A DNA stretch of 64,000 nt from Ruegeria haliotis (GTDB taxonomy: Bacteria; Pseudomonadota; Alphaproteobacteria; Rhodobacterales; Rhodobacteraceae), in contig NZ_JABXWT010000001.1 of the NCBI RefSeq assembly GCF_013377785.1, positions 124,001 through 188,000 of the forward strand, in the 5' to 3' direction. Shown one piece after another: positions 55,266 to 64,000 of this stretch. The position numbers and the translations under genes were made by a program. Below the pieces are notes generated by a model. That model saw nothing but the letters and a program-made list of their open reading frames with translations, was not told the DNA's origin and searched no databases. Each line of letters opens with the position of its first letter. The stretch's first letter is position 1.

Positions 55266-56681
55266 ATGACCCTGTCCAATTTCCGTGCAGAAATCCAATC
55301 CACCACTCATAATTCCACTCTGCGCGATGGGCTGATCGGAGAGAACGTTCTGATTCCGGGTCTGCATGGGGACGTTCCGCTTGTCTACGCGGATTACGTC
55401 GCTTCGGGCCGCGCATTGCGGCAGGTCGAAGACTTTGTGGCGCAGCATGTGCTGCCGTTCTATGCCAACAGCCACACCGAGGCTTCTTACTGCGGTTCTT
55501 ACATGACACGTCTGCGTCGCGAGGCGCGTGCCGAGATAGCCCGCATTGTTGGCGCGAGGGGAGAGGACGCGGTGATCTTTGCCGGGTCCGGTGCCACTGC
55601 GGGGCTTAACCGGCTGGTCAGCCTGTTGGGAGTGGAAGAGGCTGACCGGCCGGTTGTTTTAATCGGTCCATATGAACATCACTCGAATATTTTGCCGTGG
55701 CGCGAAAGCAAGGCAGAAGTCATCGAAATCCCCGAAGCGCAAGGCGGTGGCCTTGATCTGTACGCGCTAGAGAATGCGTTGATTGCAAATGAAGACGCGG
55801 ATCTGGTGATCGGGTCGTTTTCAGCTGCATCCAATGTCACCGGGATTATCACTGACCCGGATCCGGTCGCGCGGCTGCTAAAGGCCCATGGTGCGGTGGC
55901 CGTCTGGGATTATGCCGGGGGTGGGCCTTACCTGCCTATGGATATGGGCCCTGAAGATGCGCGCAAGGATGCAATTGTGGTCTCGCCGCATAAATTCCCC
56001 GGCGGACCAGGGGCATCTGGTGTATTGGTCGTCAACCAAAATGCGGTACGACGCACATGCCCCAGCTTGCCGGGTGGTGGGACCGTCAGTTTTGTCTCGC
56101 CTTGGCGACATGACTACAGTGCGGACCTGTCCACGCGCGAAGAGGCCGGAACGCCTAATGTTATCGGTGACATTCGCGCTGCCCTTGCCTTTATCGTCAA
56201 AGATGTCGTGGGCACGGATGAGATTGCCAAGCGCGAAGCATTGTATAACCAAATGGCGCTGGACGGGTGGAAGGACAATCCGAACCTGACCCTGTTGGGT
56301 ACTGAGAACCCGCATCGTCTGCCGATCTATTCTTTTCTGGTTCGCGATAATGCAGGCCAGCCGGTACACCAGCAGCTGTTCACGCGGATGCTCAGCGATA
56401 TTTACGGTATTCAAGCCCGCGGTGGCTGCGCCTGCGCAGGGCCATATGCGCATCGTCTGCTGGACATCGACCGCGCAACGTCCGAAAAGTTGCATACGGC
56501 CTTGTCGGCGGGGGAAGAGATGAAAAAGCCCGGCTGGGTACGTCTGAACTTCTCGTATCTGATGAGCGAGGAGACAGTTCAGTTCATCATCGACAGCGTC
56601 AATGATCTGTCCCACCGAACAGAAGAATATACGCCATTTTACGGCGCTGACCCGGCGACGGCCCGCTTCAAGGCGGCCTGA
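55266..56681 (+). CDS. PLP-dependent aminotransferase class V (cysteine desulfurase-like fold)
   Basis: 471 residues. Class V features: AGSGATAGLNRL (PLP phosphate pocket), GPYEHHSN with stacking His, and the PLP Lys about 243 in VVSPHKFPGGPG. The C-terminal domain holds GIQARGGCACAGPYAHRLL, whose Cys residues resemble the desulfurase loop. It is longer than IscS/SufS and lacks the typical neighbours of Fe-S assembly, so the substrate is uncertain. It is divergent from an Lrp-type regulator, which suggests amino-acid-responsive expression. Confidence 0.8.
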   Translation: MTLSNFRAEIQSTTHNSTLRDGLIGENVLIPGLHGDVPLVYADYVASGRALRQVEDFVAQHVLPFYANSHTEASYCGSYMTRLRREARAEIARIVGARGEDAVIFAGSGATAGLNRLVSLLGVEEADRPVVLIGPYEHHSNILPWRESKAEVIEIPEAQGGGLDLYALENALIANEDADLVIGSFSAASNVTGIITDPDPVARLLKAHGAVAVWDYAGGGPYLPMDMGPEDARKDAIVVSPHKFPGGPGASGVLVVNQNAVRRTCPSLPGGGTVSFVSPWRHDYSADLSTREEAGTPNVIGDIRAALAFIVKDVVGTDEIAKREALYNQMALDGWKDNPNLTLLGTENPHRLPIYSFLVRDNAGQPVHQQLFTRMLSDIYGIQARGGCACAGPYAHRLLDIDRATSEKLHTALSAGEEMKKPGWVRLNFSYLMSEETVQFIIDSVNDLSHRTEEYTPFYGADPATARFKAA

Positions 56682-56744
56682 GGGAATTGCCGCTTTTCTC
56701 AACGCATTGAGACGGGTATGAGGGGCCCATTCAAGGAGCTTCTC

Positions 56745-57830
56745 ATGACCCAAATCACTCCACAACCCGGCATTATGGACATCGCGCTCTATCAGGGCGG
56801 CCAGTCGCATGTGGCAGGGGTGGAGCATGTCATTAAGCTGAGCTCCAATGAAAACCCCTTTGGCCCCAGCCCCAAGGCCATCGAGGCAGTGCGCAACAGC
56901 GCGGGCACCCTGCATCGTTATCCCAGCACTGATCATGCCGAACTGCGCGCAGCAGTTGGGGAACGCCACGGGTTGGACGCTGCGAGGGTCGTCTGCGGTG
57001 TCGGTAGTGACGAGGTGCTGCAATTCGTGGCCCAAGCCTATGCCGGGCCGGGCGATGAGGTCATTTATACCGAGCATGGGTTCTCCATGTATCCGATCAT
57101 CGCGCGGATGGCCGGGGCGACACCTGTCATGGTGGCCGAGCGAGCCCGCAAGGTTGATGTAGATACCATTCTGGCTGCGGTTAACGGACAGACCAGAATT
57201 GTCTTTGTCACCAACCCCGGCAATCCGACTTCGACCATGATCTCCGACGCGGAATTGGAGCGTCTTGCCGATGGTTTGCCCGCGCATTGTTTGATGGTTC
57301 TGGACGGCGCTTATGCCGAGTTTGTCGATGGGTTCGACGGCGGCACGTCATTGGTGGATCGTTTTGAGAACGTGATCATGACGCGTACCTTCTCGAAGGT
57401 GTACGGTCTGGGTGGCATGCGGGTTGGCTGGGGCTATGCCTCGAAATCGATCATCGATGTACTGAACCGCGTGCGTCAGCCCTTTAATCTGTCGCTGACC
57501 GCATTGGCCGCAGCCGAAGCTGCCGTCAAGGATGAAGAGTTTCTGGCTTTTTGCCAGGCCGAGAATGCACGCTTGCGTGTTTGGATGACCGGAGAGTTGG
57601 CAAAAATCGGGGTGCCATCGGACCCGTCTTGCACGAATTTCATTCTCGCGCGCTTTGCTAATCAGACCGAGGCCGAGGCCTGCGATGATTACCTCAAGAC
57701 ACAGGGTTTGATCGTGCGCCGTGTTGCGGGTTACAACCTTCCGAACGCCTTGCGGATTACCGTGGGCGACGAAGAAGCCTGCCGCCGCGTTGTTGCGGCG
57801 ATTACCGCGTTCAAAGGGGGCGCCGCATGA
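56745..57830 (+). CDS. hisC: Histidinol-phosphate aminotransferase
   Basis: 361 residues from the ATG at 56745, with AAGGAG upstream; an earlier in-frame ATG at 56718 is poorer. Class I/II aminotransferase: [15 protein letters not shown] near the start, the PLP Lys at about 218 in [15 protein letters not shown], and the Arg in NALRITVG for the substrate. HisC converts imidazole-acetol phosphate to histidinol phosphate, and several members also act on aromatic keto acids. The ATGA overlap with the next gene, a prephenate-type dehydrogenase, supports an added tyrosine/phenylalanine role. Confidence 0.9.
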   Translation: MTQITPQPGIMDIALYQGGQSHVAGVEHVIKLSSNENPFGPSPKAIEAVRNSAGTLHRYPSTDHAELRAAVGERHGLDAARVVCGVGSDEVLQFVAQAYAGPGDEVIYTEHGFSMYPIIARMAGATPVMVAERARKVDVDTILAAVNGQTRIVFVTNPGNPTSTMISDAELERLADGLPAHCLMVLDGAYAEFVDGFDGGTSLVDRFENVIMTRTFSKVYGLGGMRVGWGYASKSIIDVLNRVRQPFNLSLTALAAAEAAVKDEEFLAFCQAENARLRVWMTGELAKIGVPSDPSCTNFILARFANQTEAEACDDYLKTQGLIVRRVAGYNLPNALRITVGDEEACRRVVAAITAFKGGAA

Positions 57831-58747
57831 GCCAGATATACGACCGTGTGGCGTTGATCGGGCTTGGCCTGATCGCATCATCCATGTTCTGGGCAATCAA
57901 ACGCGCCGGGCTTGCTGGGGAAGTAACAGGCTATGCCCGGTCCGAGGCTACGCGCGATACAGCCCGTCGGATCGGTTTGTGTGACCGCGTCTGTGATACT
58001 GCGCAAGAGGCGGTCGAAGGTGCTGATTTGGTGGTGCTTTGTGTGCCCGTCGGAGTGATGGGTGCTGTTGCGCAAGACATCGCGCCGGTTTTAAAACCGG
58101 GCGCGACTGTTTCGGATGTAGGGTCCGTCAAGCGCAGCGTCATTCAGGCAGTGGAGCCGTATATCCCCGAGGGCGTTCACTTTATCCCCGCGCACCCTCT
58201 GGCGGGGACGGAACATTCCGGGCCGGAATCCGGTTTCGCGGAATTGTTCGACAACCGGTGGTGCCTGTTGGTGCCTGTCGAAAGTTCTGACCCAGACGCG
58301 ATAGCCCGACTGCGCGCACTTTGGGAAGGCATGGGGTCAAATGTGGACGAAATGGATGCAGATCACCACGATCTGGTTCTGGCCGTGACCTCGCATGCAC
58401 CGCATCTGATTGCTTACACGATGGTGGGCGTGGCGGATGATCTGCGTCGGGTGACCGATAGTGAAGTGATCAAATACTCAGCCGCTGGTTTTCGCGATTT
58501 CACCCGGATTGCCGCGTCCGACCCGACCATGTGGCGCGATGTGTTTCTGACCAACAAGGACGCAACGCTAGAAATTTTGGGACGCTTCACCGAAGAACTT
58601 TTTGCCTTGCAACGGGCAATTCGAACTGGTGATGGCGAGCAACTGTTTGACTATTTCACCCGCACACGCGCGATCCGGCGTGGAATCATCGATGCGGGTC
58701 AGGACACGGACGCACCCGATTTCGGGCGAGGCAAGACAAACCAATGA
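57827..58747 (+). CDS. tyrC: Prephenate/arogenate dehydrogenase
   Basis: 306 residues. N-terminal Rossmann motif [18 protein letters not shown], later [11 protein letters not shown], and [15 protein letters not shown], the substrate-binding loop with the catalytic His. The C-terminal helices (about 170-290) form the dimer domain. It oxidises prephenate to 4-hydroxyphenylpyruvate or arogenate to tyrosine. It overlaps hisC upstream and the extensin-like gene downstream by four bases each. Confidence 0.9.
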   Translation: MSQIYDRVALIGLGLIASSMFWAIKRAGLAGEVTGYARSEATRDTARRIGLCDRVCDTAQEAVEGADLVVLCVPVGVMGAVAQDIAPVLKPGATVSDVGSVKRSVIQAVEPYIPEGVHFIPAHPLAGTEHSGPESGFAELFDNRWCLLVPVESSDPDAIARLRALWEGMGSNVDEMDADHHDLVLAVTSHAPHLIAYTMVGVADDLRRVTDSEVIKYSAAGFRDFTRIAASDPTMWRDVFLTNKDATLEILGRFTEELFALQRAIRTGDGEQLFDYFTRTRAIRRGIIDAGQDTDAPDFGRGKTNQ

Positions 58748-59604
58748 ACGGGCTCTGGGGACGACTGCTGATTGGGATTGCGGCCATGTATGCCGCCGCA
58801 TCTCAGGCCGCGCCGCCAGAGCAATCTCTGATCCCGGTCGCGCGGCCCGTCGCATATTCAGGTGGGGTTCCGTTGATTTCTGCACTGGCACTGAGCGGAT
58901 CAGAACCGCTGGTCACCATCCCCAAACTGCGACCAGAACAGCGCCCCGCCTCGCCTCAGGTCCTTGCCGTGGCCGCGCGTCCTGCAGAATTGCCGTTGCT
59001 TGGGCCGGATACGTCTTTGATGCCTTATCTGAGGCCCAAGTCTCTGGAGCAAGAAGTCTTGTTCAAAAAACGCAAGCTGCGCAAGGGATCGGTCTGCGGA
59101 GACATTGCCATTCAGGGTAAACCTGTCGGTTCGGTGCCCGGTAAGATCAATGCGTGCGGGATCAAGGATGCAGTGAAAATCACCTCGGTCTCCGGTGTGC
59201 AGCTGAGCCGCCCTTCGACTATGGATTGCGGTACGGCGATTGCCCTGAACAAATGGGTCGATAAAACCGTCAAACCAACCTTCAAGCGACGCGGACCTGT
59301 CGTCCAGTTGCAGGTGGCGGCCCATTACGCGTGCCGCACGCGCAATAACCGCAAGGGCGCCCGGATTTCCGAACATGGCAAGGGTCGCGCCATCGATATT
59401 TCGGGTTTTGTCATGGCGGATGGCGCGGTTGTGACCGTGCTCAATGGCTGGCGCAAGAACCCATCGCAAAAACAACTCAAAAAAGTGTGGCGCGGAGCCT
59501 GCGGACCGTTCGGTACCGTTTTGGGGCCAAATTCAGACCGCTATCATCGCGACCACTTTCACCTGGACACGGCTCGCTATCGTAGCGGGCCGTACTGTCG
59601 TTAA
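58744..59604 (+). CDS. Extensin-like (M15-type fold) exported protein
   Basis: 286 residues. Signal peptide about 1-22 (LLIGIAAMYAAASQA), a Pro-rich linker, then a C-terminal extensin_2-like domain from about 115. The domain contains CGDIAIQGK, DCGTAIALNKWVD, the metal-site-like ARISEHGKGRAIDISGF and SDRYHRDHFHLD, as in zinc D,D-/L,D-carboxypeptidase-like folds. It probably acts on or binds peptidoglycan in the periplasm. Position after tyrC with a four-base overlap suggests co-transcription, though no pathway link is obvious. Confidence 0.83.
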   Translation: MNGLWGRLLIGIAAMYAAASQAAPPEQSLIPVARPVAYSGGVPLISALALSGSEPLVTIPKLRPEQRPASPQVLAVAARPAELPLLGPDTSLMPYLRPKSLEQEVLFKKRKLRKGSVCGDIAIQGKPVGSVPGKINACGIKDAVKITSVSGVQLSRPSTMDCGTAIALNKWVDKTVKPTFKRRGPVVQLQVAAHYACRTRNNRKGARISEHGKGRAIDISGFVMADGAVVTVLNGWRKNPSQKQLKKVWRGACGPFGTVLGPNSDRYHRDHFHLDTARYRSGPYCR

Positions 59605-60602
59605 CGCAAAATCAGTCGCGGCGCGGGCCCCAGAGGGATTGGACCCAACGCAACGAATCCGTCGCGGAAATTCAACAGCAGGTCTAGCGCGTTTGGATTT
59701 CCCCCAAGACCGGCCAGAAAATTCAAGGCTGTTGTCACCGGATCCACCGCCTGATCGGGCAGGGCGCCAGCCGCATTGGCCATGGCAATCATGTCCCGCC
59801 AGTTTTCGGCTTTGACCGCAATCTCACCAGTCGGGATACCCTGTTCATCAACATCAAGCTCTCCGGTCGCGAACAACCTCAGCTCGCCCCACTTGATTTC
59901 GGCCAGATTCAGGTCAACTGCGACCGGTTGCGGCCTGCTTTCTTCCAGAGCGCTCCGATCCCAGGGCTTGTTAAAAGTGGCTGTCATATTCAGCTCCAGC
60001 GTTTCGAACGCCTGAGGAAGAGACGTGGCCGAGCGCATCAGATCCCGCAAATCCTCGCCAGGTGTGAAACCATCCAAATGTGCGGTAATCGCGTAGGCTT
60101 CGGGTATGGTGGTCTGTTCCATCACGAGGCCAAAGGTGTCACCAGCCGCTAAAGCCTCGGTATTGTCGGTGACGGACCAGGGTCCAGCGGTCAGAGCCAT
60201 TTTCTCGAGCACAAGCGCGACGCCGGGCTGCAACTGCAGTTCTGCTTTCAGGTCGTTGGCTTGAATTGTTGCCGTCTGGTCGAAGTAAGACAAACGTTGT
60301 GCGGTGTCCGCAAAGCGCAGCACCTGACGCCCAGGCCAAATTGCCGGGCTCTGGAATTCAATCCAATCGGCGCTCCAGGCGGTACCATTGACCGGGTCGG
60401 CCAAGGCGGGGTTGTTCAACCGGGTCATGTGATGGGTTGGATATCCGGCGGTTGCAACGCCCGAGAAATCGGCCTGCCAACCCAGCTCTTGTTGTTGGTC
60501 GAACCATGCCGTGATGGCGTTGCGCAGGCCATAGCCTGCGATGAACCAGTAGGCGCTCCATGCGACAACTACAAAAATCAACACTCGTATCAGACGGCGC
60601 AT
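59601..60602 (-). CDS. DUF2125 membrane-anchored protein
   Basis: 333 residues with one N-terminal helix (about 5-25: RLIRVLIFVVVAWSAYWFI). The bulk is a periplasmic beta-rich domain of the DUF2125 type: FDQQQELGWQADFSGVATAGYPTHHMTRL, then repeats of long beta-strands. The family is found mostly in Rhodobacterales and relatives and its function is unknown; it resembles the lipid-transport AsmA-like fold by look only. Stop overlaps that of the extensin-like gene on the other strand. Confidence 0.82.
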   Translation of the reverse strand: MRRLIRVLIFVVVAWSAYWFIAGYGLRNAITAWFDQQQELGWQADFSGVATAGYPTHHMTRLNNPALADPVNGTAWSADWIEFQSPAIWPGRQVLRFADTAQRLSYFDQTATIQANDLKAELQLQPGVALVLEKMALTAGPWSVTDNTEALAAGDTFGLVMEQTTIPEAYAITAHLDGFTPGEDLRDLMRSATSLPQAFETLELNMTATFNKPWDRSALEESRPQPVAVDLNLAEIKWGELRLFATGELDVDEQGIPTGEIAVKAENWRDMIAMANAAGALPDQAVDPVTTALNFLAGLGGNPNALDLLLNFRDGFVALGPIPLGPAPRLILR

Positions 60603-60669
60603 GTGGAATGGCCCTTTTTCCTGCCTTGGAATTGATGTTTATAGGCGCAAACGGGCAAGGACCAGTGCA

Positions 60670-61200
60670 ATGACGATGTGGGTTTTCGGATATGGATCAC
60701 TGTTGTGGAACCCCGGGTTTCCGGTGGCCCGCAGTGAGCATGCAACATTGCACGGCTATGCCCGGTCTTTCTGCATGAGTTCGATCCACCATCGCGGAAC
60801 AGAAGAAAATCCGGGCCTTGTTTTAGCATTGGATGAACAGACGGACGCAAATTGCACTGGTCTGGCTCTGGCGGTTGAAACAGGGCATGAAGAACGCACA
60901 TTGCACGAATTGCGTGAGCGCGAATTGATCTCGTCCGCTTATGTTGAAAAGATGCTGGACGTGCACCTTGGCGAAGGTGAGGTCGTCAATGCCGTTACTT
61001 ACGTGATCGACGCCCATCACGCGCAATATTGTGGCGGTATGCCGTTGGAGGATCAGGCCCGCATTATTGCTCAGGCGATCGGCGGGCGCGGACCGAATAC
61101 CGAATATCTGTATAACACAGCCGAACATCTGGCAGAGATCGGGCTACGCGATCCGGATCTTGAGTGGTTGTCGCAACGGGTGCGGACCCTTACCGCATAA
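60670..61200 (+). CDS. Gamma-glutamylcyclotransferase, ChaC type
   Basis: 176 residues from the ATG at 60670 (another ATG at 60676). The phosphate-like loop VFGYGSLLWNPGF (about 4-16) and the catalytic Glu in the LRERE segment (about 88-91) are as in ChaC enzymes, which release 5-oxoproline from glutathione in the cytoplasm. The C-terminal half with YVIDAHHAQYCGGMPLEDQARIIAQAIG is typical. Divergent from the DUF2125 gene; together with ggt at 2491 the window holds both periplasmic and cytoplasmic glutathione breakdown. Confidence 0.88.
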   Translation: MTMWVFGYGSLLWNPGFPVARSEHATLHGYARSFCMSSIHHRGTEENPGLVLALDEQTDANCTGLALAVETGHEERTLHELRERELISSAYVEKMLDVHLGEGEVVNAVTYVIDAHHAQYCGGMPLEDQARIIAQAIGGRGPNTEYLYNTAEHLAEIGLRDPDLEWLSQRVRTLTA

Positions 61201-61269
61201 ACCCTTGGCGTCACCGGCGGAACTTCGCTAGATTCAGGCCAGAGCAGGCAAATACCGGGAACAACGCGC

Positions 61270-62448
61270 ATGGCGCAGGCACATCAGGGCGCGAGACCCC
61301 AATTCTCGCATCCCATTCGTCAGATTGTGATGATGTTGATCGCAATCGGGCTGTCGGGGCTGGGTGTCTTTATGGCATTGCCCTACGTACTGCCGGTCTT
61401 TTATGCGAACCCGTATCTGAACGGCTTTATCCTGATGGTCTTTGCCATCGGTGTGTTCGCCTGTTTCTATCAGGTGACGCAGCTGATCGGCTCGGTCCGC
61501 TGGATCGAAGCGTTTGTCGGCGGGGTTGTGCGTGAAGATGCAAGGACGCCGCAACTGTTGGCGCCTTTGGCCTCACTGCTGCGGGAAAGGCGCGCGCGGT
61601 CGCAGATCAGTTCCACATCGACGCGGTCGATTCTGGATTCGGTCGCCGAGCGTGTGGAAGAAGAACGTGAGATTACACGCTATATCACCAATGTCCTGAT
61701 CTATCTGGGTCTTTTGGGCACGTTCTTCGGCTTGGCAACGACGGTGCCTGCCATCGTTGACACGATCCGCAGCCTGAACCCACAGGACGGCGAAGAGGGC
61801 TTGGCCGTATTCAACCGGCTGATGACCGGGCTTGAGGCGCAGTTGCAGGGCATGGGCGTCGCATTTGGGTCGTCTCTTTTGGGTCTTGCGGGGTCTTTGA
61901 TCGTGGGTCTGTTGGAAGTCTTCGCGGGTCACGGTCAAAACCGGTTTTACCGCGAACTCGAAGAATGGCTGTCTGGCATCACCCGTGTTGGTTTCGCGTC
62001 GGGTGAAGAGGGCGGTGCCGAGATCGCCGTGTTGACGCCAGTTCTGGACGCAATGTCCGAGCAGATGGATGCTCTGCAAAACCTGTTTTCAGCACAAGAA
62101 TCCGAACGCGCAGAGGTTTCAGCCAAGCTTGGGCAACTGGTGGATACGATAGGGGAAATGAACCAGCGTCAGGCGGACAGCGAAGGTGTCACTGCCGCGC
62201 TGGAACGTGTGGCTCTGGGTCAGGACGCTTTGCTGGATCATATGCGCGATCATGGCGCCGGCGACAGTATTGATGCGGAAAGCCGCATGCGCCTTCGTTC
62301 GATGGATGTTCAGTTGCTGCGCATTCTCGAAGAGATTTCAGCAGGCCGTCAGGAAAGCATGAACGAGTTCCGTAAGGACATCGAACTGCTGGTCAAGGCA
62401 ATGACCTTACCGCGCGGTGTGATACGTAACGTTTCGGAAGGAGAATAA
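61270..62448 (+). CDS. MotA/TolQ/ExbB-like proton channel subunit
   Basis: 392 residues with four membrane helices (about 18-40, 48-70, 145-170, 195-220) and a MotA/TolQ/ExbB domain: LLGTFFGLATTVPAIVDTI and GMGVAFGSSLLGLAGSLIVGLL are the ion-channel helices. A cytoplasmic loop follows helix 2, and the C-terminal 170 residues are helical and coiled-coil-like. The next gene is a MotB/OmpA-type partner three bases away. This layout resembles the MotA-MotB, TolQ-TolR and Zorya ZorA-ZorB motors. It is probably a proton-driven envelope machine of unknown load. Confidence 0.8.
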   Translation: MAQAHQGARPQFSHPIRQIVMMLIAIGLSGLGVFMALPYVLPVFYANPYLNGFILMVFAIGVFACFYQVTQLIGSVRWIEAFVGGVVREDARTPQLLAPLASLLRERRARSQISSTSTRSILDSVAERVEEEREITRYITNVLIYLGLLGTFFGLATTVPAIVDTIRSLNPQDGEEGLAVFNRLMTGLEAQLQGMGVAFGSSLLGLAGSLIVGLLEVFAGHGQNRFYRELEEWLSGITRVGFASGEEGGAEIAVLTPVLDAMSEQMDALQNLFSAQESERAEVSAKLGQLVDTIGEMNQRQADSEGVTAALERVALGQDALLDHMRDHGAGDSIDAESRMRLRSMDVQLLRILEEISAGRQESMNEFRKDIELLVKAMTLPRGVIRNVSEGE

Positions 62449-62451
62449 CCA

Positions 62452-64000
62452 ATGGCCCTGTCCCGTCGCACCGGTCAACGGTTCCAGGGCTCGGTCTGGC
62501 CCGGATTCGTGGATGCGATGACGGGTCTGTTGATGGTGCTGACCTTTGTCCTGACCATCTTTATGGTGGTTCAATTCGTCCTGCGAGAAACCATCTCGGG
62601 GCAGGAGGATGAACTGACCGCACTTGCGGATGAAGTTGCAGCCTTGGCCGGGGCATTGGGTCTGGAAGAACGCGAGAACAGTCGCTTGCAGGCCCGGCTT
62701 GGGGCGCTCAATACCACTCTGACCCGGGCCGAAGATGACTTGGCGCAGGCGCAGACACGCATTACCGATTTCGAAGCGCAAGTCGCGGCCTTGCTGGCTG
62801 ATCAGGAGCGGTCGCTGGGGAATATCGCAGCTTTGGAAAGCCAACGCGAACAGCTGCTGACCGAACAAGAGGCCCTGAACCTTGCGCTAGCGCAAAGCCG
62901 CGATGAAATTGACGCTCAGGCCGAGGCGGCGCGTTTGGCTGCTGCGCGGCGTGAAGCGCTGGAAGCTTTGGTAACCGATCTGGAGCAGAGCGGCGAAGCG
63001 CGCGCGGCACAGATTGCGGAGTTGGAGCAGCAGCTCAGCGACGAAGAAGCGACGCGGCTGGCCGAAGCGGCTGCGGCGGAAAACCTGCGCAACAGGCTGC
63101 AGAATGCCGATGCGGAGCTGACGGCCATGACGTTGGCACTGGAAGCGCAGCGTAAAGAAGCAGAGGACACATTGACCCTGCTAGCCGCCGCACAAGCCGC
63201 CAAAGCCGAACTTGAGCGGCAGTTTGGTGCGTTGAACAACGAAGAATTACGGGCGCAACTACAGGCTGCGCTGGCCGCCCAAACGCAGGCACAGACCGAG
63301 GCCGAAACGCAAAGGTCGCTGGCCGATGAGCGTGAGGCGTTGCTGGCAGTCGCGCGTAGTGCAATCTCGGCAGAACAGACTATATCCGCAAAGGCGCAGC
63401 GCGAGGCTGCCTTGCTGAATCAGCAGATTGCCGCCCTGCGCGGGCAGTTGGGATCGCTGCAGGCTTTGCTGGATGATTTCGAAGATCGCAACGCTGCCGC
63501 CGACATTCAGATCCAAACATTGGGTCAGGATCTGAACGCTGCGCTGGCCCGTGCCGCCTCGGAAGAACGGCGGCGGCGCTTGCTGGAGGAAGCGGAACGC
63601 ATTCGTCTTGAGGCCGAAGCCGAAGCATTGGCGGGGCAAAATCAGGAACTGACGGCTCAGGCCGAGGATCTGCAACGCTACCGCTCTGAGTTCTTTGGGC
63701 GGCTGCGGGATGTTTTGGGGGATCAGGACGGCGTGCGGATCGAAGGGGACCGGTTTGTCTTTTCATCCGAGGTGCTGTTTGCCACCGGTTCGGCTGTGCT
63801 GTCTGCCGAGGGCCGGCGGGAGGTCGCCAAGGTGGCCGATATCTTGCGCGTGGTGGCGGCGGAAATCCCGTCCGGCCTGAACTGGGTCATTCGGGTCGAC
63901 GGCCACACGGACAATGTGCCGTTTGCAGGATCAGGCAGATATCGCGACAACTGGGAGCTCAGCCAAGGCCGGGCCTTGTCGGTTGTGCGCTACATGGTCG
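62452..64000 (+). CDS. MotB/OmpA-like peptidoglycan-binding motor partner (cut by window edge)
   Basis: The ATG at 62452 follows GGAAGGAG and the frame stays open to the window end, 516 codons. One membrane helix at about 22-44 (AMTGLLMVLTFVLTIF) begins just after Asp21 in FVDAM, the position of the proton-carrying Asp of MotB. A very long Ala/Glu/Gln-rich coiled coil spans about 50-400, followed by a C-terminal OmpA/MotB peptidoglycan-binding domain with VDGHTDNVPF and NWELSQGRALSVVRYM. The coiled coil is far longer than in MotB or ZorB, suggesting a long spacer through the periplasm. The C-terminus lies beyond the window. Confidence 0.82.
   Translation, partial: MALSRRTGQRFQGSVWPGFVDAMTGLLMVLTFVLTIFMVVQFVLRETISGQEDELTALADEVAALAGALGLEERENSRLQARLGALNTTLTRAEDDLAQAQTRITDFEAQVAALLADQERSLGNIAALESQREQLLTEQEALNLALAQSRDEIDAQAEAARLAAARREALEALVTDLEQSGEARAAQIAELEQQLSDEEATRLAEAAAAENLRNRLQNADAELTAMTLALEAQRKEAEDTLTLLAAAQAAKAELERQFGALNNEELRAQLQAALAAQTQAQTEAETQRSLADEREALLAVARSAISAEQTISAKAQREAALLNQQIAALRGQLGSLQALLDDFEDRNAAADIQIQTLGQDLNAALARAASEERRRRLLEEAERIRLEAEAEALAGQNQELTAQAEDLQRYRSEFFGRLRDVLGDQDGVRIEGDRFVFSSEVLFATGSAVLSAEGRREVAKVADILRVVAAEIPSGLNWVIRVDGHTDNVPFAGSGRYRDNWELSQGRALSVVRYMV

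Noticed and set aside
61270..64000. A Zorya anti-phage system
   Set aside because: Only ZorA/ZorB-like architecture is seen; no helicase or nuclease genes are in view, and the neighbours are housekeeping genes.
1..64000. CRISPR array or intact prophage
   Set aside because: No regularly spaced repeats, cas genes, phage structural genes or integrase were seen.

Overview
The window looks like chromosomal DNA of a marine alphaproteobacterium of the Rhodobacterales (Roseobacter group). The indicators are GC-rich coding sequence, a short HisG paired with HisZ, a class II (B12-dependent) ribonucleotide reductase, DUF1489 and DUF2125 proteins, SlyX, and a dimethylglycine-dehydrogenase-type FAD/GcvT enzyme. 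No lineage was confirmed by database comparison.

Region by region. (1) 1-15000: ferritin end, SH3-domain protein, 2-hydroxyacid dehydrogenase, GFA protein, periplasmic gamma-glutamyltransferase, GlcD/D-lactate-dehydrogenase-type flavoenzyme, the FAD/GcvT enzyme, a CMD-family protein, a methyltransferase plus DadA-like oxidase pair, a DUF3302-HlyD export pair and a 14-TM MFS pump. (2) 15033-24646: a leftward purine unit, xdhA-xdhB-xdhC, then ABC ATPase, two permeases and a BMP-type binding protein. It has a good promoter at one end, a terminator at the other and overlapping genes in between. It should import purines or nucleosides and oxidise hypoxanthine/xanthine. (3) 24815-35506: housekeeping genes dnaE, slyX, hisS-hisZ-hisG, DUF1489 and nrdJ. 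(4) 35757-45162: an accessory stretch with a truncated IS1182-type transposase abutting a broken AraC-like fragment, a YqiJ-flotillin pair, an orphan mobile mystery protein A, a copper/cytochrome cluster, and a divergent MerR / MerT-like / GDCCVxC metal module with a textbook 19-bp-spacer MerR promoter. (5) 45163-52344: nitrilase-like hydrolase, VOC protein, a spermidine/putrescine-type ABC operon carrying several inactivating lesions, and an intact YtcJ-like amidohydrolase behind a possible FadR-type operator. (6) 53218-61200: unknown protein, rpsD with a structured leader, an Lrp regulator divergent from a PLP enzyme, hisC-tyrosine biosynthesis dehydrogenase-extensin-like protein, DUF2125 protein and ChaC. 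(7) 61270-64000: a MotA/TolQ-like and OmpA/MotB-like pair resembling an ion-driven envelope motor; the second gene runs off the window.

The most notable points are the metal-handling island with its small Cys-rich proteins, the multiply mutated polyamine transporter operon, the integrated purine import-oxidation operon with repeats over its -10 box, and the MotAB-like pair at the right edge. I found no CRISPR array, rRNA, convincing tRNA or intact prophage.
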